Source of the DNA: Pseudomonas sp. S06B 330
Lineage (GTDB): Bacteria; Pseudomonadota; Gammaproteobacteria; Pseudomonadales; Pseudomonadaceae
Length of the DNA: 64,000 nucleotides
Assembly: GCF_002845275.2 (NCBI RefSeq)
Contig: NZ_CP088149.1
Span: 4,646,501 to 4,710,500, forward strand
Reading direction: 5' to 3'
Below, piece by piece: positions 50,646 to 60,118 of this stretch. The translations under genes were made by a program, and so were the position numbers. Under the pieces are notes generated by a model. The model was not told where the DNA came from and ran no database searches. It saw nothing but the letters and a program-made list of their open reading frames with translations. Each line of letters opens with the position of its first letter. The first letter of the stretch is position 1.

Positions 50646-51321
50646 TGCCGCGCACGGTACGGATCAGGCGCGGCGGCTTTTGCGTGTCGCGCAGGCGCTG
50701 GCGCAGGCGACTGACCGCCATGTCCACGATGCGGTCCAGGGGCATCGGTTCCCGGCCGCGGGTAGCGTTGCCGATCGTGTCGCGGTCGAGAATCTGCTGC
50801 GGATGATCAAGAAACAACTTGAGCAAGGCAAAGTCGGCGCCCGACAGAATCACTTCTTCACCATCGCGGTGAAACAAGCGGTGGCTGACCGTATCCAGGC
50901 GCCAGTCATCGAACGTCAGTACATCGCCACCGTTACGCTCCTGACCAAAACCGGCGCGGCGCAGCAGAGCCTTGATCCGCGCCTGCAACTCGCGTGGGCT
51001 GAATGGCTTGCCCAGGTAATCATCGGCGCCCAGCTCCAGGCCGATGACCCGGTCGGCCTCATCGGAGCTGGCGGTGAGCATGATGATCGGCACTTGGGCC
51101 AGGCGTGGATGCTGGCGCACCCAACGGCACAGGCTGAAGCCGTCTTCATCGGGCAGCATGACGTCGAGAATCACCAGGTCACAGTCGCTGCCATCCAGGG
51201 CCTGGCGAAAGCGTTGGCCGTCGGCAACCGCTTGCACACTGAAGCCGGCGCGGCTCAGGTAGGTTTGCAACAGTTCACGAATGTCCTGGTCATCGTCGAC
51301 CAGCAGTATCGACTTGCTCAC
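50605..51321 (-). CDS. gltR: OmpR-type response regulator (GltR)
   Basis: 238 residues. The receiver domain has acidic DDD at 9-11, the phosphorylated aspartate in LVILDVMLPDEDGF (about residue 54) and the lysine in DDYLGKPFSPREL. The C-terminal winged helix (about 140-232) ends RLIRTVRGSGYLL. It controls glucose uptake genes in related species. GTG start with AAGGAAG upstream. It follows glk after 66 nt that hold a REP half-site. Confidence 0.94.
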   Translation of the reverse strand: MSKSILLVDDDQDIRELLQTYLSRAGFSVQAVADGQRFRQALDGSDCDLVILDVMLPDEDGFSLCRWVRQHPRLAQVPIIMLTASSDEADRVIGLELGADDYLGKPFSPRELQARIKALLRRAGFGQERNGGDVLTFDDWRLDTVSHRLFHRDGEEVILSGADFALLKLFLDHPQQILDRDTIGNATRGREPMPLDRIVDMAVSRLRQRLRDTQKPPRLIRTVRGSGYLLAASVAPAH

Positions 51322-51346
51322 AACGTGCTTCCTTGTAGGCGTGGAC

Positions 51347-51371
51347 TGTGGGAGTCGGCGTTGCCGGTGAG
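51347..51371. repeat. Single REP half-site (family 1) between glk and gltR
   Basis: gggagtcggcgttgccggtg and flanks, a diverged single copy in the 66-nt glk-gltR gap. Confidence 0.55.
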
Positions 51372-51387
51372 CGGCCAGTTAGCCCGC

Positions 51388-52341
51388 TCAACCGGCCTGT
51401 TGCAAGGCCACCCCGGCTCCCAGCAAACCGGAAAATTCAGCCGTCACCAACCACACTGGAATGCCCTTGAAGTAGCCGCTCATGCAACCTTTCTCGGCAA
51501 AGCTCTGGGCAAAACCGCTGCGCAAGAACAACTCGGCGAAACGTGGAATGATGCCGCCGACGATATAGACGCCACCACGCCCGCCAAGGGTCAGCACATT
51601 GTTGCCGGCCACACGACCAAGGAAACGACAGAACTGCTCGACCACTGCCAGCGCCAGCCGCTCACCGGCCAGCGCAGCATCAGTGATGGCCGCAGGACTC
51701 TGTAGCGTTGCCGGCTGCCCCTCCAACGCACAGACAGCCTGATACAAACGCAACAGGCCGCCGCCGCTGAGCACGGTTTCGGCGCTGACATGACCGATCT
51801 CGCTTTCGATCTGCTGACGGATCTGTGCTTCCCGAGCATTGCCCACCGGCAGGTCGACGTGCCCACCTTCACCGGGCAAGGCCATCCAGCGACCGTCCTC
51901 CAGGCCCAGTAAAGTCCCCACCCCCAGGCCAGTGCCTGGGCCGATCACCACCGCCGGCCGCCCGGTTTCGGCTTCGCCCTGGCACACCGTTCGGTATTCG
52001 TCAGGCTGCAGCCGGGTCATCCCCAAGGCCATCGCGGTAAAGTCATTGATCAGCAACAGTTGCTCGATCTGCAAGGTCTTGCAGAAGGCCTGGCGGCTGA
52101 GCCGCCAATGGTTGTTGGTGAAGCGGAACTCATCACCGCTGACCGGTCCAGCCACCGCCAGGCAAACCGCCGCCAACTCGCCCCTGGCTACGCCTTGGGC
52201 CTGCAAATAAGCACCAATGGCCTGCTCAGGGCTGGTGTAATCGGCGGTGGCAAATACCTGCACCGCATGCATCTGGTTGTTTTCCCAGAGGGCAAAGCGG
52301 GCGTTGGTGCCGCCGATATCACCGACCAGGGCGCGCTTCAT
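51388..52341 (-). CDS. glk: Glucokinase (Glk)
   Basis: A 317-residue ATP-dependent glucokinase of the proteobacterial (non-ROK) group. The ATP site is [16 protein letters not shown], the sugar-binding region [13 protein letters not shown], and [13 protein letters not shown] and [13 protein letters not shown] complete the active site. Its ATG overlaps the edd stop by 4 nt, so edd and glk are coupled. Confidence 0.96.
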   Translation of the reverse strand: MKRALVGDIGGTNARFALWENNQMHAVQVFATADYTSPEQAIGAYLQAQGVARGELAAVCLAVAGPVSGDEFRFTNNHWRLSRQAFCKTLQIEQLLLINDFTAMALGMTRLQPDEYRTVCQGEAETGRPAVVIGPGTGLGVGTLLGLEDGRWMALPGEGGHVDLPVGNAREAQIRQQIESEIGHVSAETVLSGGGLLRLYQAVCALEGQPATLQSPAAITDAALAGERLALAVVEQFCRFLGRVAGNNVLTLGGRGGVYIVGGIIPRFAELFLRSGFAQSFAEKGCMSGYFKGIPVWLVTAEFSGLLGAGVALQQAG

Positions 52342-54164
52342 TTCAATTGCTCCAGCGCCGAGGTGAAGGCGCTGGCGCCCTGCTCTGCCGGGCTCAGGGC
52401 CATGCGCATGAAACCAAACAGTTCACGACCGCAGCCAAGATCATTGCCACTGGGAGCCGGTGGGATCTCCCGGTTGGTCAACTCCGCAGCATCGAGTTTG
52501 ACGCTGAGGGTGCCGGCAACGCCGTCGACGCGGACGATATCGCCATCGCGCACGCGCGCCAGTGGCCCACCATCAAAGGCTTCCGGGCAGACATGAATGG
52601 CCGCCGGGATTTTCCCCGAAGCTCCCGACATGCGCCCGTCAGTGACCAAGGCCACCTTGAAACCACGGTCCTGCAACACACCGAGGAACGGGGTCATTTT
52701 GTGCAGTTCGGGCATACCGTTGCAGCGCGGCCCCTGGAAGCGCATCACCGCGACAAAATCACATTCCAGTTCACCGGCCTGGAAGGCATCGGCCAGCGCC
52801 TGCTGATCGTGGAACACCCGCGCCGGGGCTTCGACCACCTGATGCTCAGGGGCAACAGCGGAAACCTTCATGACCCCGCGCCCTAGGTTGCCTTCCATCA
52901 CCCGCAAACCACCTTCCGGAGAAAACGGCCGCGCTACCGGGCGTAGGATTGCTTCATCCAGGCTCGCTTGCGGCCCTTCACGCCAGACCAGCTTGCCGTC
53001 CTGCAGGAACGGCTCCTGGGTGTAACGACGCAGGCCATGGCCGGCGACAGTGTTGACGTCCTCATGCAGCAGCCCGGCATCGAGCAGTTCGCGAATCAGC
53101 AAGGCCATGCCGCCCGCCGCCTGGAAATGGTTGATGTCGGCTTTACCATTCGGGTAGACGTGAGACAGGGTCGGTACCACCTCGGACAGTTCAGCCATGT
53201 CCTGCCAGGTCAACTGGATACCCGCAGCCTGGGCAATCGCCGGCATGTGCAGGGTGTGGTTGGTCGAACCGCCTGTGGCATGCAGGGCGACGATGGAGTT
53301 AACCAGGGATTTTTCGTCGACAATCTCGCCCAGCGGCATGAAATCGCCGCTGGCCTTGGTCATGCGCGTGACCTGTTGTGCAGCTTCGACGGTGAGTGCA
53401 TCGCGTAGCGGTGTATAGGGATTGACGAAGGAGGCGCCGGGCAAGTGCAAGCCCATGACTTCCATCAGCAACTGGTTGGTGTTGGCCGTCCCGTAGAACG
53501 TGCAAGTACCGGGGCTGTGGTAGGACTTCATCTCCGACTCCAACAGCTCTTCGCGGCTGGCCTTGCCCTCAGCGTAACGCTGACGCACATCGGCCTTTTC
53601 CTTGTTGGAGATACCCGAAGGCATCGGCCCGCCCGGCACGAAAATGGTCGGCAGGTGACCAAACCGCAATGCGCCCATCAACAGGCCCGGGACGATCTTG
53701 TCACAGATGCCCAGCATCAGCGCCGCATCGAACATGTTGTGCGACAGGGCAATGGCCGTGGACATGGCAATCACTTCGCGGCTGGCAATCCCCAACTCCA
53801 TTCCCGGTTCACCCTGGGTGACGCCATCGCACATGGCCGGCACACCGCCGGCAAACTGGCCAACCGAGCCGATATCGCGCAAAGCCTGTTTGATCTGTTC
53901 GGGATAGTGCTGGTAAGGCTGATGCGCCGAGAGCATGTCGTTGTAGGCCGAGACGATGGCGACGTTGGCCGCATTCATCATGCGCAGGCTGTTCTTGTCC
54001 TGGGAGCCACAGCCGGCCACACCGTGGGCGAAGTTGGCGCATTGCAGTTTGGCCCGCATCGGCCCATCGCTGGCCGCACCGCGAATCAACTGCAGGTAGC
54101 GCTCACGGGTGGGACGGCTACGGGCGATCAGCCGTTGGGTGACCTCAAGAATGCGCGGATGCAT
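52338..54164 (-). CDS. edd: 6-phosphogluconate dehydratase (Edd)
   Basis: A 608-residue Fe-S dehydratase of the IlvD/Edd family that makes KDPG. Cluster-ligand cysteines are seen in [34 protein letters not shown] and [15 protein letters not shown]. First gene of edd-glk-gltR-gtrS, divergent from gap with a HexR-type site in between. Confidence 0.97.
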   Translation of the reverse strand: MHPRILEVTQRLIARSRPTRERYLQLIRGAASDGPMRAKLQCANFAHGVAGCGSQDKNSLRMMNAANVAIVSAYNDMLSAHQPYQHYPEQIKQALRDIGSVGQFAGGVPAMCDGVTQGEPGMELGIASREVIAMSTAIALSHNMFDAALMLGICDKIVPGLLMGALRFGHLPTIFVPGGPMPSGISNKEKADVRQRYAEGKASREELLESEMKSYHSPGTCTFYGTANTNQLLMEVMGLHLPGASFVNPYTPLRDALTVEAAQQVTRMTKASGDFMPLGEIVDEKSLVNSIVALHATGGSTNHTLHMPAIAQAAGIQLTWQDMAELSEVVPTLSHVYPNGKADINHFQAAGGMALLIRELLDAGLLHEDVNTVAGHGLRRYTQEPFLQDGKLVWREGPQASLDEAILRPVARPFSPEGGLRVMEGNLGRGVMKVSAVAPEHQVVEAPARVFHDQQALADAFQAGELECDFVAVMRFQGPRCNGMPELHKMTPFLGVLQDRGFKVALVTDGRMSGASGKIPAAIHVCPEAFDGGPLARVRDGDIVRVDGVAGTLSVKLDAAELTNREIPPAPSGNDLGCGRELFGFMRMALSPAEQGASAFTSALEQLK

Positions 54165-54348
54165 GTACTGGACTCCAGGCTAACGGTGGTTGCGACCTCT
54201 GCGGCAGTTTCCCTAATCAACAATCGCCACCTAGGCTCAAAGGCAGGCGTGGCTGTTGCGGGAGGAACGGCTTGGCCGATCGCTCGTTGTAGATTGAACA
54301 AAATACTGCCAGCAAAAAGGCTTGTTTTCTATTTTTTTACGAATAATC

Positions 54349-54363
54349 TTGTAATTCCAACAA
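54349..54363. promoter_or_regulatory. HexR operator between edd and gap
   Basis: TTGTAATTCCAACAA matches TTGT-N7-ACAA exactly. It lies 70 nt before the gap ATG and 185 nt before edd, placed to control both divergent units. The remaining intergenic sequence (54165-54432) shows nothing else clear. Confidence 0.75.
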
Positions 54364-54432
54364 CAAAAACAGATTCAGTGAAGCAGTTCCTCGTTTACCA
54401 CGGGCTTCACCCGGTCTGCCAGAGGTAGCTCC

Positions 54433-55434
54433 ATGACCCTTCGTATCGCAATCAATGGCTTTGGCCGCATTGGCCGCAACGTCCTTCGCGCACTCTATAC
54501 CCAAGGCTACCGTCAAGACCTGCAGGTCGTCGCGATCAACGACCTGGGCGACAGCGCGATCAACGCGCACCTGCTCAAATACGACAGCGTGCATGGCGTC
54601 TTTGCTGCCAGTGTTGAATCCGATCACGAAAGCCTGACCGTCAATGGCGACCGTATCGCCGTCAGCGCCATACGCAACCCGGCGGAGCTGCCATGGAAAG
54701 CCGAAGCCATCGATGTCGTGTTTGAATGCACCGGGCTGTTCACCGACCGGGTCAAGGCAGCCGCCCATCTTACTGCCGGGGCGCGCAAAGTCATTATCTC
54801 GGCGCCGGCCAAAGGCGCCGACGCGACAATTGTCTATGGAGTCAACCACGACATCCTGCGCCCCTCGCACCAGATCATCTCCAGTGCATCATGCACCACC
54901 AACTGCCTGGCGCCGCTGGCGCAGGTGCTGCACCGCGAGCTGGGCATCGAACAGGGTTTAATGACCACCATCCACGCCTACACCAATGACCAGAGCCTGA
55001 CTGACGTCTACCACAGCGACCCGTTCCGCGCCCGCGCGGCCACCCAATCGATGATTCCGAGCAAGACAGGCGCGGCCGAAGCTGTCGGCCTGGTGCTGCC
55101 GGAGCTGGCTGGAAAACTCACCGGCATGGCGGTACGGGTACCGGTGATCAACGTGTCGCTGATCGACCTGACCGTCAACCTCGAGCGCGATACCAGCGTC
55201 GAAGAGGTCAACAGCCTGTTCAAGGACGCCAGCCGTCACTCCAAGGTCCTGGGTTACAACAGCCTGCCGCTGGTGTCCTGTGACTTCAACCACAATCCGC
55301 TGTCGTCGATCTTCGACGCCAACCATACGCGGGTCAGTGGCCGCATGCTCAAAGTGCTGGCCTGGTATGACAACGAGTGGGGGTTTTCCAACCGTATGCT
55401 GGATAACTGCCTGGCGCTGTGTAACGCGCAATAA
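54433..55434 (+). CDS. gap: Glyceraldehyde-3-phosphate dehydrogenase, type I
   Basis: 333 residues. NAD-binding start [16 protein letters not shown], catalytic cysteine in [17 protein letters not shown] (about residue 154), [10 protein letters not shown], and a C-terminal [14 protein letters not shown]. It takes up the triose phosphate made by Eda. Expression is expected to follow KDPG through HexR. Confidence 0.96.
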   Translation: MTLRIAINGFGRIGRNVLRALYTQGYRQDLQVVAINDLGDSAINAHLLKYDSVHGVFAASVESDHESLTVNGDRIAVSAIRNPAELPWKAEAIDVVFECTGLFTDRVKAAAHLTAGARKVIISAPAKGADATIVYGVNHDILRPSHQIISSASCTTNCLAPLAQVLHRELGIEQGLMTTIHAYTNDQSLTDVYHSDPFRARAATQSMIPSKTGAAEAVGLVLPELAGKLTGMAVRVPVINVSLIDLTVNLERDTSVEEVNSLFKDASRHSKVLGYNSLPLVSCDFNHNPLSSIFDANHTRVSGRMLKVLAWYDNEWGFSNRMLDNCLALCNAQ

Positions 55435-55458
55435 CCTGCCCTTGTGGCTGGCCAGCGT

Positions 55459-55570
55459 GTAGCCGCTGCCGACAGGCTGCGATTGGCCGCAAAGCGGCCA
55501 TAAACCCTGAACATCCGGGTGCCTCAGGTGCGACTGCTTTGCTGCCGATCGCAACCTCGTGCCTCGGCAG
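55459..55570. repeat. REP-type inverted pair (family 2) after gap
   Basis: Left arm 55459-55486 (core gtagccgctgccgacaggct) and a diverged right arm 55545-55570 (gatcgcaacctcgtgcctcg). Same family and same overall layout as 18713-18834, including a 'gcgactgcttt/cg' stretch before the right arm. Confidence 0.75.
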
Positions 55571-55596
55571 TCGTTGCGGTGCCGAGGAGCAAACAC

Positions 55597-55628
55597 TTGA
55601 CCTTATTATTTATGATAAGCATTATCAT
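55597..55628 (+). promoter_or_regulatory. Promoter of the ECF sigma gene overlapped by a Fur box
   Basis: TTGACC (55597-55602), a 17-nt spacer and CATTAT (55620-55625) form a sigma-70-like promoter. ATGATAAGCATTATCAT (55612-55628) is a perfect 7-bp dyad matching the Fur box pattern and covers the -10, so iron-Fur should repress the sigma gene. Confidence 0.8.
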
Positions 55629-55654
55629 TCGCTTCGCATTGTTCGAGTATCGCT

Positions 55655-56173
55655 GTGAGTCAGTCCCACTTCAACACTGTATTCCTCGCCCAGCGGGTCA
55701 GCCTGCTGCGCACGTTGCAGCGTATGGTCGACAATCCCAGCACCGCCGAAGACCTGCTGCAAGAAACCTACCTGCGTGTCATCCGGGCGCTGCGTGAACG
55801 CCCGATCGAGCACCTCGAACCGTTCGTGTTCCAGACCGCGCGCAACCTCGCCCTTGATCACCTGCGTGCGCGTCGGGCACAAGCACGCAACCTGGTTGAT
55901 GATGTTCCCGAACAAATCCTGCACAACGTCGCCGCCCCCAGCAGCAGCGCCGAAGACGCGGCCCATGCCGAACAACTGCTCACACGCCTGAGCATCAGCA
56001 TCGGCCAATTGACCGCACGCCAGCAACGGATTTTCATCCTCAGCCGCCTACACGGTGCCAGCTATCTGGAAATTGCCGAGCAGTTGAATGTCTCGGCCAG
56101 CACGGTTCAGAAGGAACTGAAACTGATCATGGCCATCTGTGTCGGTGTTGCCAATCGTCTGAACCGCGATTAA
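55655..56173 (+). CDS. ECF sigma factor, FecI-like (heme signalling)
   Basis: 172 residues, usual for the iron-starvation sigma group. Region 2 includes NPSTAEDLLQETYLRVIRAL and FVFQTARNLALDHLRAR; region 4 reads RQQRIFILSRLHGASYLEIA, then LNVSASTVQKELKLIM. GTG start at 55655, about 27 nt after the Fur box. It is followed by its FecR-type partner after 68 nt. Targets are inferred to be the receptor and heme oxygenase genes downstream. Confidence 0.93.
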   Translation: MSQSHFNTVFLAQRVSLLRTLQRMVDNPSTAEDLLQETYLRVIRALRERPIEHLEPFVFQTARNLALDHLRARRAQARNLVDDVPEQILHNVAAPSSSAEDAAHAEQLLTRLSISIGQLTARQQRIFILSRLHGASYLEIAEQLNVSASTVQKELKLIMAICVGVANRLNRD

Positions 56174-56241
56174 CCCTGGCTTGCCAGCCACGCGGTTACG
56201 CTTGATCATAAATAGAACGACAAGACCTTCCAGGATGTACC

Positions 56242-57204
56242 GTGACCGATAGCGCCCCTGATCGCCCTTCGCCGCCAGACCCGGCTGCCTGCGATAGTGC
56301 CATGGACCAGGCGCTGGACTGGCTGATTCGACTGCAATGCGCCAGCGCTGAGGACACTCATGCCTTCGAGGCCTGGCTGGAAGCCGACCCGGCCAATGCC
56401 CAAGCCTACGTCGAGGCCGAAGCACTGTGGCAAGGCGATATCCTACGCCAGGCCGCCAGCCAGATTGCCCTGACCCAACGCCCTTCGCGCTTGGCGCGCT
56501 TGCGCCCACACTGGAAACCTCTGGCCGCTGCCGCGGTATTGCTGATCAGCGTTTTCACCGTTGGCAATCTACCGGTGCGTCTGCAAGCCGATCACCTGAC
56601 CGTGGTCGGCGAGCGCCAGCGCCTTCAGCTTGAAGATGGCTCCAAGGTGCTGCTCAACACCAATTCGGCATTCTCCAGCGACATCGATGCCCGCCAGCGC
56701 GTCGCTCATCTTTACCAGGGCGAGGCCTTCTTCGAGGTCCCGGCAGGTCGCAGCCAGCCACTGGAATTACAAGCCGGCCCACTGCGCGCCAGCGTCCGCG
56801 ACAGCGATTTCGCCGTGCGCTATCTCGACGGCGAAGCGCAGGTGCGTGTGCAACGCGGGGATGTCGACCTGCAAGGCAACAGTGACCAGCGCATTCGCCT
56901 GTCCAGTGGCGATAGCATTCGTGTCGGCCCCAATGGCTTTGGCCAGCGCGAACGGGTCGACGCGCAAAAGGACCTGGCCTGGGTCCAGGGCCGTCTGATC
57001 TTCGAGAACTGCCCGCTGAATCAGGTAGTCGCCGAACTGCGTCGTTACTATCCGGGCCTGATCATCTCGCGCAACGAGCGCCTGGAGCAGGTCGCGGTCA
57101 CCGGCAACTACCGTCTGGACCAACCACTGGAAACCCTACGCGCCCTGGCACACATCACTTCGTCACAGCTGTATGAGCTTCCTGCCATGGTCATTCTTAA
57201 CTGA
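56242..57204 (+). CDS. FecR-family anti-sigma/sigma regulator
   Basis: A 320-residue single-span inner-membrane protein. The cytosolic N-terminal DUF4880 part (about 10-60; DWLIRLQCASAEDTHAFEAW) is followed by TM at about 93-108 (PLAAAAVLLISVFTVG), the periplasmic FecR domain (about 120-215; DGSKVLLNTNSAFSSDIDAR), and a C-terminal STN-like module (LRRYYPGLIISRNERLEQVA). It relays the signal from the receptor to the sigma factor. GTG start with AGGA upstream. Confidence 0.93.
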   Translation: MTDSAPDRPSPPDPAACDSAMDQALDWLIRLQCASAEDTHAFEAWLEADPANAQAYVEAEALWQGDILRQAASQIALTQRPSRLARLRPHWKPLAAAAVLLISVFTVGNLPVRLQADHLTVVGERQRLQLEDGSKVLLNTNSAFSSDIDARQRVAHLYQGEAFFEVPAGRSQPLELQAGPLRASVRDSDFAVRYLDGEAQVRVQRGDVDLQGNSDQRIRLSSGDSIRVGPNGFGQRERVDAQKDLAWVQGRLIFENCPLNQVVAELRRYYPGLIISRNERLEQVAVTGNYRLDQPLETLRALAHITSSQLYELPAMVILN

Positions 57205-57206
57205 TC

Positions 57207-57245
57207 GGAAAGTTTTTTTACGCGATCCCCTGAGGCGTTACGTCT
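57207..57245 (+). promoter_or_regulatory. Candidate ECF promoter of the heme receptor gene
   Basis: The motif T7-AC followed 19 nt later by CGTCT (57214-57222 and 57241-57245) is repeated with exactly the same spacing before the heme oxygenase gene. It is preceded by GGAAAG, as in FecI-type -35 regions. Confidence 0.6.
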
Positions 57246-57323
57246 CGTTATAGCCAATGCAATTGATTCTTATTTTTGGATCAACCTGCACCTATAACAT
57301 TCGCGCGACAGGGAGCGCTTTCG

Positions 57324-59918
57324 ATGCACACTGGTTTTACTCGTCGGTCTTCAGACACTTCACGTACGCCTGGGCTGCAACGTTGCACGCTCTCCCTGTT
57401 GACCCTGGCCATGCTCGCCAGCGGTGCCTGCAGCCTGCCAGCACTGGCCGCTGAACCCGCCCAAGCCAGTGCCCCTCGCATGGGAGACTACCGCTTTGCC
57501 ATCAACCAGCAGCCTTTGGTATCGGCGCTCAATGCCTTCACCGCAGTGACCGGCTGGCAGGTGGGGCTGTCGGCTGAGCTGGCTGAAGGCGTGGCCTCGC
57601 CGGGCGTACAGGGTTCGCTGAAGCCGGAAGCGGCCTTACAGCGCCTGCTTGCTGGCACCGGCCTGAAATACCGCACCCTCAGTGCAGGTAACGTGGTGCT
57701 GGAGCGCAACAACTCCAGCACCATCGCCCTGCAGCAGATCACCATCAGCGCTACCCGTAGTGCCCAAGACATCAGCCAGGTGCCGAGTACCGTATCGGTA
57801 CAGACCCGAGAGCAGCTCGACCGCCAGAACGTCAACAACATCAAGGAATTGGTGCGTTACGAGCCCGGTGTTTCGGTCGGCGGCACCGGTCAGCGCAGTG
57901 GCCTTAACGGCTACAACATTCGTGGGATCGACGGTGAGCGTGTGCTGACCCAGATCGACGGTGTGTCGATCCCCGACAGCTTCTTCTTCGGCCCTTATGC
58001 TCAGACCCAGCGCAACTACGTCGATCCCGAGATCATCAAGCGCGTCGAAATTCTGCGTGGCCCAGCGTCGGTGCTGTACGGCAGCAACGCCATCGGCGGC
58101 GCAGTCAGCTACTTCACCCTCGACCCGGATGACATCATCAAGCCCGGTAAAGACGTTGGTGCGCGCCTGAAGACCGGCTACAGCTCGGCAGACGAAAGCT
58201 GGCTGAATTCGGCCACCGTTGCCGGGCGCCATGGCGACTTCGACGGCCTGCTGCACTTGAGCCAACGCAACGGCCATGAGACTGAGTCCTATGGCGGCCA
58301 CGGTGGCACCGGCCTTGAGCGTACCGAAGCCAACCCTGAAGACGTTCGCACCACCAACATTCTGGCCAAGGCTGGCTGGAACTATGCCGACGACTCGCGC
58401 CTGGCCTTCACCTACGAGCATTACAAGGACGACCGCGACCTGGATCAACTGAGCTCGGTGGGCGGCCCGTTCATTCCTGGCTTTGGTGCCATGAACTCGT
58501 ACCGTGACCGGACCGGCAATGACACCATCACCCGCGAACGCTTCGGTATCAACCACGAATTCGCCCTCGGCAGCCTGCTTGCCGACAACGTCAAGTGGAG
58601 CCTGAACTACCAGATCGGCAAGACCGACCAGCGCACCGAAGAGCTCTATGTTGCCGGGGGCCGCGAGGTGTTCCGTGATCGCCAGACCACCTACAAGGAT
58701 CGTCAGTGGCTGTTTGATGCCCAGCTGGACAAAGCCTTCAGCATTGGCGAGACCGAGCACCTGCTGACCTATGGCACCACCCTCAAGCATCAGAAAGTCA
58801 CCGGTTCGCGCAGTGGTAGCGGCACCTGCTTGAATGTCGGCGGCACCTGCACCGCTATCGGCGCTGACAGCCCGCGTGATGGCCAGGAACTGGTCAGCGA
58901 TTTCCCGGACCCGACCGTCAACACCTACAGCCTGTTTGCCCAGGATGAGATCCGCTGGAACCAGTGGACCTTCCTGCCAGGTGTGCGCTACGACTACACC
59001 AAGATGACCCCGGACATGACCGACGAATTCCTCCTTGGCGTCGATGCAAAGCCTGGCGAGCCAATCGACGACGACGCCAAGAAATGGCACCGGGTATCGC
59101 CCAAGTTCGGCATCACCTATGCCTTCAACAACAATTACACCTGGTACGGTCAGTACGCCGAAGGCTTCCGTACGCCGACGGCCAAAGCGCTCTATGGTCG
59201 CTTTGAAAACCCGGGCCTGGACTACAGCGTACGTGGCAACCCCAACCTGGAGCCGGAAAAGAGCAAAAGCTACGAAACCGGTCTTCGTGGCAACTTCGAC
59301 GCTGGTAACTTCGATGTGGCGGTGTTCTACAACAAGTACCGCGATTTCATCAATGAAGACGCCGTGCAGGGCAACGACCTGGGCCAAACCTTCGAAGCCA
59401 ACAACATCAAGCACGCCACCATCAAGGGTGCCGAGTTCAAGGGTCGCCTGAACCTGGACGCCTTTGGTGCGCCTCAAGGCCTGTATACCCAAGGTTCGCT
59501 GGCTTATGCGCATGGTCGCAATGATGACACCGGTCAGCCGCTCAACAGTGTTAATCCGCTGACCGCGGTGATGGGCCTGGGCTATGAGCAGGAGCAATAC
59601 GGCGCCTTGCTGAGCTGGACCCTGGTCAAGCGCAAGGACCGGGTTGACGACACCACCTTCTTCGCTCCGGATGGCGCCAGCAAACAGTTCCGCACACCAG
59701 GCTACGGCGTGCTCGATCTGGCCGGCTTCTACAAGGTTACCGACGACATCACTGTCAACGCCGGCCTGTACAACCTGACCGACAAAAAGTACTGGCAGTG
59801 GGATGACGTACGCGGCTACGACGGCCTTGGCGAAGCGGCTGTCACCGCGCCGGCCAACCTCGATCGCCTGACTATGCCGGGGCGCAATTTCGCCATCAAC
59901 CTGGTCTGGGACATCTAA
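57324..59918 (+). CDS. TonB-dependent heme receptor with STN signalling domain
   Basis: An 864-residue outer-membrane receptor. The signal peptide ends near residue 50 (SGACSLPALAAEPAQA). An STN signalling domain follows (about 52-130; YRFAINQQPLVSALNAFTAV), then a plug (about 145-260; SQVPSTVSVQTREQLDRQNV) and a 22-strand barrel. The FRTP ... NPNL motif (FRTPTAKALYGR, RGNPNLEPEKSKSYETGLRG) is the FRAP/NPNL signature of heme and hemoglobin receptors. The C-terminal strand ends FAINLVWDI. The STN domain and the FecR/sigma neighbours show signalling. The start at 57324 has GGGAG upstream; the frame from 57276 adds 16 residues before the signal peptide. Confidence 0.93.
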   Translation: MHTGFTRRSSDTSRTPGLQRCTLSLLTLAMLASGACSLPALAAEPAQASAPRMGDYRFAINQQPLVSALNAFTAVTGWQVGLSAELAEGVASPGVQGSLKPEAALQRLLAGTGLKYRTLSAGNVVLERNNSSTIALQQITISATRSAQDISQVPSTVSVQTREQLDRQNVNNIKELVRYEPGVSVGGTGQRSGLNGYNIRGIDGERVLTQIDGVSIPDSFFFGPYAQTQRNYVDPEIIKRVEILRGPASVLYGSNAIGGAVSYFTLDPDDIIKPGKDVGARLKTGYSSADESWLNSATVAGRHGDFDGLLHLSQRNGHETESYGGHGGTGLERTEANPEDVRTTNILAKAGWNYADDSRLAFTYEHYKDDRDLDQLSSVGGPFIPGFGAMNSYRDRTGNDTITRERFGINHEFALGSLLADNVKWSLNYQIGKTDQRTEELYVAGGREVFRDRQTTYKDRQWLFDAQLDKAFSIGETEHLLTYGTTLKHQKVTGSRSGSGTCLNVGGTCTAIGADSPRDGQELVSDFPDPTVNTYSLFAQDEIRWNQWTFLPGVRYDYTKMTPDMTDEFLLGVDAKPGEPIDDDAKKWHRVSPKFGITYAFNNNYTWYGQYAEGFRTPTAKALYGRFENPGLDYSVRGNPNLEPEKSKSYETGLRGNFDAGNFDVAVFYNKYRDFINEDAVQGNDLGQTFEANNIKHATIKGAEFKGRLNLDAFGAPQGLYTQGSLAYAHGRNDDTGQPLNSVNPLTAVMGLGYEQEQYGALLSWTLVKRKDRVDDTTFFAPDGASKQFRTPGYGVLDLAGFYKVTDDITVNAGLYNLTDKKYWQWDDVRGYDGLGEAAVTAPANLDRLTMPGRNFAINLVWDI

Positions 59919-59934
59919 ACCCATCGCGTCTTTT

Positions 59935-60022
59935 TGTGGGAGCCAGCCTTGCTGGCGATGGGGTCGGCGCGGTGTCAGCTATTGCGCGGCGTCTGCATCG
60001 CTGGCAAGGCCAGCTCCCACAA
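59935..60022. repeat. REP-type inverted pair (family 1) between receptor and heme oxygenase genes
   Basis: gggagccagccttgctggcg (from 59938) and tcgctggcaaggccagctcc (to 60018) are near-perfect inverted copies around about 35 nt, the best conserved pair in the window. Confidence 0.85.
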
Positions 60023-60048
60023 ACCAGCAATAACAGAAAAACAGGTGA

Positions 60049-60083
60049 GGTTTTTTTACTGTCACGCGTCCTCTTGTTCGTCT
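60049..60083 (+). promoter_or_regulatory. Candidate ECF promoter of the heme oxygenase gene
   Basis: T7-AC (60051-60059), 19 nt, CGTCT (60079-60083), the same arrangement as at 57214-57245. It lies 36 nt before the heme oxygenase start, directly after the REP pair that separates this gene from the receptor. Confidence 0.6.
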
Positions 60084-60118
60084 AGTCACTAGGCACGCCC
60101 ATTTCGCAAGGAATCACC

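Noticed and set aside
47592..50714. Long plus-strand frames opposite gtsA and gtrS
   Set aside because: Antisense shadows with repetitive His/Gln/Arg composition.
57250..57275. Fur-box-like sequence upstream of the heme receptor
   Set aside because: Only a partial match without dyad symmetry; the Fur box before the sigma gene is far better.
57636..59924. 762-codon open frame opposite the heme receptor gene
   Set aside because: Antisense shadow of an unmistakable TonB receptor; no domain and no ribosome site.
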